Positions 6,651-10,666 of a stretch of DNA of 10,666 nucleotides are shown here, piece after piece. How positions within the stretch are numbered: the first letter of the stretch is position 1; each line of letters begins with the position of its first letter. The DNA comes from Planctomycetota bacterium (lineage in GTDB: Bacteria > Planctomycetota > UBA1135 > UBA2386). The DNA is taken from the NCBI GenBank assembly GCA_947455805.1, contig CANGSN010000067.1, positions 1 through 10,666 on the forward strand, read 5' to 3'. The notes beneath the pieces are model-generated. The model was not told where the DNA came from. It did no database searches and worked only from the letters and a program-made list of their open reading frames with translations. The position numbers and the translations under genes were made by a program.

Positions 6651-7034
6651 TCACACGGCGATCTTCTCGAAGGCGATCAGCTCCGCCAGGGCCTCCTCCA
6701 TCACCGTGCGCGCGGCCATGGTCTTGTCGTGCAGCATCCGGTGAACGGCAGCGTCGGCGGCGTTGCGGTTCTCGCAGTTGCGCGCGTAGGCCTCGAACGC
6801 CAACAGGCTCTGCACCAGCGTCGCCACGTGGTTCGGGCACTCGCACTGGATGACGCTGCGCATCTCCTGCAGACGGCCCAACTGCTCGACGGTGTAGCGC
6901 GGGCGACGAGCGTCACCGTGAACACCAGCGTCGTGTTCGGCGGGACCACTTCGCCGGCGCACGGTGCCGGCGGATCTGTGTGAGCAGCGGGTAAGGAGCC
7001 GATGCGCGGCGAAGACGTCACTGCAGCTCGCCAC
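6651..7034 (-). CDS. Hypothetical protein with a CECP-motif helical domain; N-terminus doubtful, possibly a gene fragment
   Basis: The open frame has 127 codons from GTG 7034, but only the last 83 residues or so (from RYTVEQLGRL, coded from 6899) look like a real protein. They read IQCECPNHVATLV, LLAFEAYARNCENRNAADAA and MLHDKTMAARTVMEEALAEL. I recall similar RYT-x-EQL...CECP-x-H...AFE-x-Y...CE-x-R domains at the C-terminus of uncharacterised proteobacterial and planctomycete proteins; no function is known to me. The three cysteines (two in CECP, one in NCENR) might bind metal, which is inference. The first 44 residues are Arg/Ser-rich and overlap, in another frame, an FKBP-like peptide (6902-6955). 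No good start or ribosome-binding site is seen near 6900. The gene may therefore be the 3' remnant of a longer, frameshifted or fused one. It is convergent with the Fic gene. Confidence 0.5.
   Translation of the reverse strand: MASCSDVFAAHRLLTRCSHRSAGTVRRRSGPAEHDAGVHGDARRPRYTVEQLGRLQEMRSVIQCECPNHVATLVQSLLAFEAYARNCENRNAADAAVHRMLHDKTMAARTVMEEALAELIAFEKIAV
6902..6955 (-). pseudogene. Probable remnant of an FKBP-type peptidyl-prolyl isomerase (last beta strand only)
   Basis: One minus-strand frame reads GEVVPPNTTLVFTVTLVA here. This is very close to the C-terminal strand of FKBP-type prolyl isomerases (V-(I/V)PPN-(A/T/S)-TLVF-x-VELL). Upstream in the same frame (to about 7021) the expected IP-x-x-LAYG segment is not recognisable, and the frame then continues into nonsense. 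The peptide ends 2 nt out of frame from RYTVEQL of the following domain. This suggests either a frameshift in an FKBP fused to that domain, or a deletion that joined two gene ends. The match is short, so chance cannot be excluded. Confidence 0.4.
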
Positions 7035-7073
7035 CGACGACGGCGAGCAACGTCGCGGCGTCGATCAGGCGAC

Positions 7074-7118
7074 CGAACATCATGCAGCCGTGCATTATGT
7101 TCGGCTGCATCATGTTCG
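7074..7118. repeat. Three copies of the 13-mer TGCATNATGTTCG (one inverted, two direct)
   Basis: The copies are 7074-7086 on the minus strand (middle base G), 7091-7103 on the plus strand (T) and 7106-7118 on the plus strand (C). They differ only at the central base. The outer pair forms an inverted repeat with 17-nt arms (7074-7090 and 7102-7118, 16 of 17 matching) around 11 nt. The cluster lies just after the photolyase stop codon and before the doubtful minus-strand gene. No T-run follows, so a plain terminator is unlikely; a protein-binding site cluster is possible. Confidence 0.6.
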
Positions 7119-7127
7119 CCGCTGGAG

Positions 7128-8696
7128 TCAGGGCGCGTCGGCGGGATCCAGTCGATTGCCGCGTGCGAGCGTGCCGCGCACCCAGGCGGCGACCGCGGCG
7201 TCGCGCTTCTTGTCGGCCGGCGAACGCTTCTGCGCGCTGCGCAGCGGCATCGCGATGCGCTGGTTGCCGGCGAGGCGTTCGGCGTTGCGCGCGAGGAACG
7301 CCCAGTAGAGCCGCGTGATCGGGCAGGTCGTCTTCGGGTCGAACGCGCAGTCGGCGCAGTGGTCGCCCATGCGGTCGAGATAGGCGGAGCCGGCGACGTA
7401 CGGCTTCGTCGTCATCAGGTCACCGGTGCCGTAGGTCGCCATCGCCAGCACGTTCGGCTCGACGACCCAGTCGTAGGCGTCGGCGTAGGCGATCCAGAAC
7501 CACTGCGACAACGCGGCCGGCTCGACGCCGAGCAGCGTCGCCAGATTACCCAGCACCATCAGGCGCGTGATGTGGTGGCTGTAGCCCTCGTGCCAGACGT
7601 CGTGCACGACGCGGTCGAGGCAGGCGAGGCCGCTCGGTGCGCCCGGCCAGTAGGCGGCGGGCACCGGCAGGTCGGCGGCGAGCGCGTTGCGTTCGATCGG
7701 CTTGCCGGCGTGGCTGCGCAGCCCGTCCGTCGCTTCGTGCACGTGACGCACGAACTCGCGCCAGCCGAGGATCTGCCGCACGAACCCTTCCTTGCTCGCC
7801 AGCGGCAGCTCGGTGGCGAGGACGTCGGCCAGCACGTCGCGAGGCAGCACGCGGTGCACGTTCAACAGCGGCGACAAGCGAGTGTGGAACAAGCCGGTCG
7901 AACGCGTCGACATCGCGTCCTCGAACGGACCGAACCACGGCAGGCACTCGCGCAGCGCCCACTGCCACGTGCGCTCGGCGTCGGCGCGCGTCGCCGGCAG
8001 GTGTTCGGGGCGCAGCGTGCCGGGGTGCTTGCCGAAGTCGCGGCGCACCAGCTCGCACACCTCGCGCGTGATCGCGTCGGGTTCGTAGGTGGGCTCGGCG
8101 GGCGCCGGCGGGTCACCCTTCCAGGCGCGGCGATTCTCGGCGTCGAAGCTGAACTTGCCGCCGACCGGCTTGCCGCGCGCCATCAGCGCGCCGGTGCGGC
8201 GGCGGACCTGCCGGTAGAACGCGTCCATGCGCCACGGCGGGCCGGGGATTGCGGCGAAGTCGTCGCTCGTCGACAGCCAGCCCTCGTGCGGCACCTCGAC
8301 CAGGACGCCGTTCTGGAACAACGGCTGCAGCTCGATGCGCAGTTCGCGTTCGGCCGGACGCTGCACGCGCAGCGGCCCGAGTTCCTTGGCCAGCGGCGCC
8401 AGCGCCGACGCGTAGTCGCCCTTGGTCGCCACGTGGCGCACCAGCACGCCGCGCGCCTGCTGTTCGAGCGCGAAGTGGCGCAGATTGGCGAGCACCAGGG
8501 CCAGCTTCTGTACGTGGTAGGGGCGGCGGCCCGCCTTCTCGCGGCTCTCGATCAGCACGATGCCGAGCTCGTGCGGCGGCTCCTTGGCGAGCGGTCCGAT
8601 GCCGTCGCTCAGCTGGTCGTAGGGCACGAACAGCCAGCGGCGGTTGGTGCGGGTCTTGGGGCGGGAGCGAGCGAGCGCTTTTGCGAAAGGCGACAC
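7128..8696 (-). CDS. Iron-sulfur bacterial cryptochrome/photolyase (PhrB/CryB-like, probable (6-4) photolyase)
   Basis: Members bind FAD and a [4Fe-4S] cluster and use blue or near-UV light to repair (6-4) photoproducts or to signal. The product has 522 residues; relatives have about 500-520. The N-terminal alpha/beta domain starts at NRRWLFVPYDQLSD (18-31) and includes the Y-x-x-HVQKLALVLANLRHFA helix (60-76). The FAD-binding helical domain contains GLFHTRLSPLLNVHRVLP (268-285), FVRQILGWREFVR (305-317), GYSHHITRLMVLGN (371-384) and NVLAMATYGTGDLMTTKPYV (415-434). Cluster ligands fit Cys359, Cys447, Cys450 and Cys458. The last spacing, C-x7-C, is shorter than the C-x12-C I recall for Agrobacterium PhrB. 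The start is GTG (8696) with GGAG 13 nt upstream, a rather long spacing. The glycosyltransferase-like gene lies 99 nt upstream on the same strand; a short palindrome in that gap hints at a separate promoter. Repair versus signalling cannot be decided from sequence. Confidence 0.92.
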   Translation of the reverse strand: MSPFAKALARSRPKTRTNRRWLFVPYDQLSDGIGPLAKEPPHELGIVLIESREKAGRRPYHVQKLALVLANLRHFALEQQARGVLVRHVATKGDYASALAPLAKELGPLRVQRPAERELRIELQPLFQNGVLVEVPHEGWLSTSDDFAAIPGPPWRMDAFYRQVRRRTGALMARGKPVGGKFSFDAENRRAWKGDPPAPAEPTYEPDAITREVCELVRRDFGKHPGTLRPEHLPATRADAERTWQWALRECLPWFGPFEDAMSTRSTGLFHTRLSPLLNVHRVLPRDVLADVLATELPLASKEGFVRQILGWREFVRHVHEATDGLRSHAGKPIERNALAADLPVPAAYWPGAPSGLACLDRVVHDVWHEGYSHHITRLMVLGNLATLLGVEPAALSQWFWIAYADAYDWVVEPNVLAMATYGTGDLMTTKPYVAGSAYLDRMGDHCADCAFDPKTTCPITRLYWAFLARNAERLAGNQRIAMPLRSAQKRSPADKKRDAAVAAWVRGTLARGNRLDPADAP

Positions 8697-8724
8697 GGCA
8701 CCGTTCTATTCTCCAGCTGCGCCC

Positions 8725-8739
8725 GTGCATCGGATGCAC
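8725..8739. promoter_or_regulatory. Short palindrome GTGCATC-G-GATGCAC upstream of the photolyase gene
   Basis: Perfect 7-bp arms flank a single central base, 28 nt before the photolyase GTG. This is about where a -35 region would be if transcription starts close to the gene, so it could be an operator. The core TGCAT also occurs in the 7074-7118 repeats downstream of the same gene. The site is short and the regulator unknown. Confidence 0.35.
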
Positions 8740-8795
8740 ATACTCATTCTTGGAACAGCGGCGCCGTCGCAACGCTTCGGGCACGTCCTCGAAGT

Positions 8796-10439
8796 TCAGT
8801 GTTTGCTCGGAACCAGCGCGTAGGGCGAGTGCGCCTCGAAGCCGAGCAGCGGCCGCAGCGCCGTCGGTTCGCGCAGCAGCGGCCCCGGCAAACGCACGTA
8901 GGGATCGTCGGCCGTGCCCGGCGCGCCGTCCGGGCCTGCCAGACCGAGGAAGAACACGGCCGGAAACATGCCGGCGCCAGCCTCGTCGACGACGATCGCG
9001 GCGAAGCGACGTTCGCGCAGTGCGGCATGCGTGCGATCGAACAGGGCCGTGATCGCCTGCTGCGTGCGCGCCGGCAGACCGGCGAGGCGGCGGCGGTCGA
9101 CCAGCGCCGCTTCCAGGTCGAACTGGCCGTTCGGCAGCTTCGGCAGCGCCTGCAGCAGGTCGAAGATCGCCTGCCCGTGCGCACCCGTGCCCTTGCCGGC
9201 GCGCGTGCTGACGTGGCCGTGCGCGGGGATCCACACTGGCCCCGGTTGCGTGGTCACGAACGCCACCAGTTCGTCGTGTGCCTGCCGGTGCGCCGCCGAC
9301 GGCAGCAGCGTCGCGAACCCGCGCGTCCAAGCCGCGTGACCGAGCCAACCGAACTGCGCCAGCAGCAGCAGCGGCCCGGCGATCGCAAGCCAGCGCGCGC
9401 GCGCGGTGGCGGCGATCGGGCCGAGCACGCAGGCGCCGGCGAAGCCGTACATCAGCACGTTGTCGAACCCGCCGACGTGCAGGCGCGACAGCCACGACGT
9501 CATCAGGCCGCCGCTGCCGAGTGCTGCCAGGAACAGCGCCGCGCGCCCGGTTCCGTCCCGGCACTGCGCGACGAAGCCGCACAGCCCGAGCAGCAGCAGC
9601 GGCAGCATCGGCAGCGCGTCCTCGGTCCAGAAGCCGAGCTTGCGGTCGCCGACGATGCCGTGCAGGCGAGGCATCTCGAACATGTAGAACGTCGACCAGC
9701 CGTCGCTGGCGAGGTGCAGCGCGCCGAGCGCCGTCGCCAGCGCCACGAAGCTCGCCGCGGCGAAGCGCAGCGCGTTCCGCCAGTCGTGGCACAAGGCGCC
9801 GACGCCGATCGCCGGCAGCCACATCAACGCCGACTGCTTGCTCAGCACCGCGACCGTCGCCAGCAGCGCCGCCCACAGCCAGCGCCGCGGCCCGCCGTGG
9901 CGCAGCTGGTAGGCGGTCAGCAGGGTCCAGAACACGAACAGCGCGTCGTTGCGCGCGAGGTCGTACCACCACGCGAGCCAGCCGTAGCCGGCGACGAACA
10001 GGCCGCTGGCGACGAGGCCCGGCAGCACGCGCTTGCTCTCGACGCGCACCCAGTGGCCGACCAGCATCGCACTGGCGATCGTGAAGCCGGTGGCGATCAG
10101 GCGCAGCGCGGTGATGCCGTCGCAACCGAGCGTGATGCCGAGGCCGCCGAGCCAGAACAGCAGCGGCGCGTAGAGGAACGGCACGTGCTCCGGCCCCGGT
10201 TCGCAGTACAGCGGCAGGCCGTGGGCGACGCGCCAGGCGTGGTCGGCGAGTGCACCTTCCATCCACTCGAGCTCGTGCGGATACGGCAGCCGCACGGCGA
10301 CGGCGGCGACGAAGCCGGCGACGGCGGCGATGGCGAGGACCAGCAGTGGCCACCACAGCAGGCGAGACGCGGTGTCGGCAGGCGAAGCAGAGCCCGCGGG
10401 CGAAGCGGGGTCGGCAGGCGAAGCGGGGGCGGCGGTCAT
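8796..10439 (-). CDS. Polytopic membrane protein, GT-C (PMT/GT39- or GT87-like) glycosyltransferase family
   Basis: Proteins of this type transfer a sugar from a lipid-linked donor on the outer face of the cytoplasmic membrane; substrate and acceptor here are unknown. The product has 547 residues. After a soluble Ala/Ser/Pro repeat (about 5-25) come roughly 9-11 hydrophobic segments, among them 27-50, 110-133, 138-156, 163-180, 224-243, 277-292, 299-316 and 349-367. The first outside loop has the acidic signature LPYPHELEWMEGALADH (51-67), where GT-C enzymes hold catalytic acidic residues. A second acidic site is LARNDALF (161-168). RLHVGGFDNVLMY (319-331) resembles a conserved late motif of planctomycete relatives, from memory. 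Residues about 380-547 form a soluble domain, probably periplasmic. ATG 10439 begins 46 nt from the divergent gene's ATG, with a palindrome between them. The family assignment is good; the enzymatic role is inference. Confidence 0.75.
   Translation of the reverse strand: MTAAPASPADPASPAGSASPADTASRLLWWPLLVLAIAAVAGFVAAVAVRLPYPHELEWMEGALADHAWRVAHGLPLYCEPGPEHVPFLYAPLLFWLGGLGITLGCDGITALRLIATGFTIASAMLVGHWVRVESKRVLPGLVASGLFVAGYGWLAWWYDLARNDALFVFWTLLTAYQLRHGGPRRWLWAALLATVAVLSKQSALMWLPAIGVGALCHDWRNALRFAAASFVALATALGALHLASDGWSTFYMFEMPRLHGIVGDRKLGFWTEDALPMLPLLLLGLCGFVAQCRDGTGRAALFLAALGSGGLMTSWLSRLHVGGFDNVLMYGFAGACVLGPIAATARARWLAIAGPLLLLAQFGWLGHAAWTRGFATLLPSAAHRQAHDELVAFVTTQPGPVWIPAHGHVSTRAGKGTGAHGQAIFDLLQALPKLPNGQFDLEAALVDRRRLAGLPARTQQAITALFDRTHAALRERRFAAIVVDEAGAGMFPAVFFLGLAGPDGAPGTADDPYVRLPGPLLREPTALRPLLGFEAHSPYALVPSKH
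10375..10428 (-). repeat. Three tandem 18-bp units coding an Ala-Ser-Pro-Ala-rich tail
   Basis: Units 10375-10392, 10393-10410 and 10411-10428 share the core GGCGAAGC and code six residues each, giving the pattern ASPADP / ASPAGS / ASPADT at the cytoplasmic N-terminus of the glycosyltransferase-like protein. The 18-bp period keeps the frame, so copy number could vary without breaking the gene. Confidence 0.7.
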
Positions 10440-10447
10440 CGGCAGCA

Positions 10448-10480
10448 GCGGCGCAGCATAGGGCCGCTATGCTGCGCCGC
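10448..10480. promoter_or_regulatory. Perfect 14-bp palindrome between divergent start codons, with a TATGCT -10-like box on each strand
   Basis: GCGGCGCAGCATAG (10448-10461) and its exact reverse complement (10467-10480) flank the 5-nt spacer GGCCG. Each arm, read toward its own gene, contains TATGCT (plus strand 10468-10473; minus strand 10460-10455), which fits a TAnnnT -10 box. Transcripts from these would start only a few nucleotides before each ATG (10486 and 10439). The element fills most of the 46-nt gap, so it is probably a shared divergent promoter/operator. No matching -35 boxes were found. Confidence 0.5.
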
Positions 10481-10485
10481 CTCCG

Positions 10486-10666
10486 ATGCGTTCGCCGCTG
10501 TTGCTCGTCGTCCTGGTGTTGGCACTCGCGCTCGGCGTGTTCTTCTGGTCGGGAGCGTTCGACGGCGGCGAGCCGATCGCGCCGCCGGCGATCGACACGC
10601 CGAGCGATGGTCCGGGTGCTACGCGCACCACGGCCCGAGCGGCCGGCGCCGACGAGGGCCTGCCAG
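10486..10666 (+). CDS. N-terminal part of a membrane-anchored or secreted protein of unknown function; runs off the right edge
   Basis: From ATG 10486 the frame stays open to the end of the window, giving 60 codons. The start MRSPLLLVVLVLALALGVFF (1-20) is a short positive end followed by a strongly hydrophobic stretch, typical of a signal peptide or signal anchor. A polar linker rich in Pro, Ala, Asp and Thr follows (EPIAPPAIDTPSDGPGATR), so the bulk would lie outside the cytoplasm. No cleavage site or lipobox is obvious, and no domain is visible in what remains. It is divergent from the glycosyltransferase-like gene and may share its control region. I do not recognise the gene. Confidence 0.6.
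   Translation, partial: MRSPLLLVVLVLALALGVFFWSGAFDGGEPIAPPAIDTPSDGPGATRTTARAAGADEGLP

Noticed and set aside
7018..7080. Small minus-strand ORF MFGRLIDAATLLAVVGGELQ starting inside the repeat cluster
   Set aside because: At 20 codons with no clear ribosome-binding site or homologue known to me, it is too weak to call. It may be part of the decayed region upstream of the CECP-type domain.
7074..7118. CRISPR-like repeat array
   Set aside because: Copies are 13 bp, include an inverted one, have almost no spacers, and no cas gene is near.
8113..10356. 747-codon minus-strand frame crossing the glycosyltransferase-like and photolyase genes
   Set aside because: It is the alternative frame of two well-supported genes and is extremely Arg/Ala-rich with no domain.

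Overview
The window is GC-rich chromosomal DNA of a bacterium, probably a member of the Planctomycetota. The main clue is the GyrA N-terminus. Its stretches VAMNDLNLGP, KCAKICGDTSGNYHPHGES and SPPAAMRYTEARL resemble planctomycete gyrases, as far as I remember that family, more than proteobacterial ones. No tRNA, rRNA, CRISPR array, insertion sequence or phage gene was seen. The genes are mostly ordinary housekeeping or repair genes, with a few accessory ones.

Layout. (1) 1-2229, minus strand: a cinA-like gene, then mutY, then the 5' part of fabI, which runs off the left edge. The fabI part lacks about 43 residues in the middle of its NAD-binding fold. (2) 2230-2403: a divergent intergenic region with a plausible gyrA promoter. 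(3) 2404-5333, plus strand: gyrA and yqeY, 2 nt apart, probably one transcript. (4) 5334-6611, plus strand: a perfect 14-bp inverted repeat followed by a solitary class II Fic (AMPylation) protein with a C-terminal helix-turn-helix-like tail. (5) 6651-7127, minus strand: a small helical domain of unknown function. Just upstream of it, in another frame, is what looks like the last strand of an FKBP-type prolyl isomerase. Upstream of that is a cluster of three 13-bp repeats. (6) 7128-8696, minus strand: an iron-sulfur bacterial cryptochrome/photolyase. (7) 8796-10439, minus strand: a polytopic GT-C-type glycosyltransferase-like membrane protein. (8) 10486 to the right edge, plus strand: the start of a membrane-anchored or secreted protein. 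It is divergent from the glycosyltransferase across a 46-bp gap that is almost filled by a perfect palindrome.

How the genes fit together. MutY (oxidised-guanine mispairs), the photolyase (UV photoproducts) and the CinA-like domain share a broad nucleic-acid or nucleotide maintenance theme, but nothing shows that they are co-regulated. GyrA with YqeY is a housekeeping pair. The Fic gene has its own probable operator and looks like a self-contained accessory unit. I found no convincing new multi-gene system. The points most worth a second look are the internal deletion in fabI, the three palindromic or repeat elements in the intergenic regions (5349-5401, 7074-7118, 10448-10480), and the FKBP-like remnant at 6902-6955.
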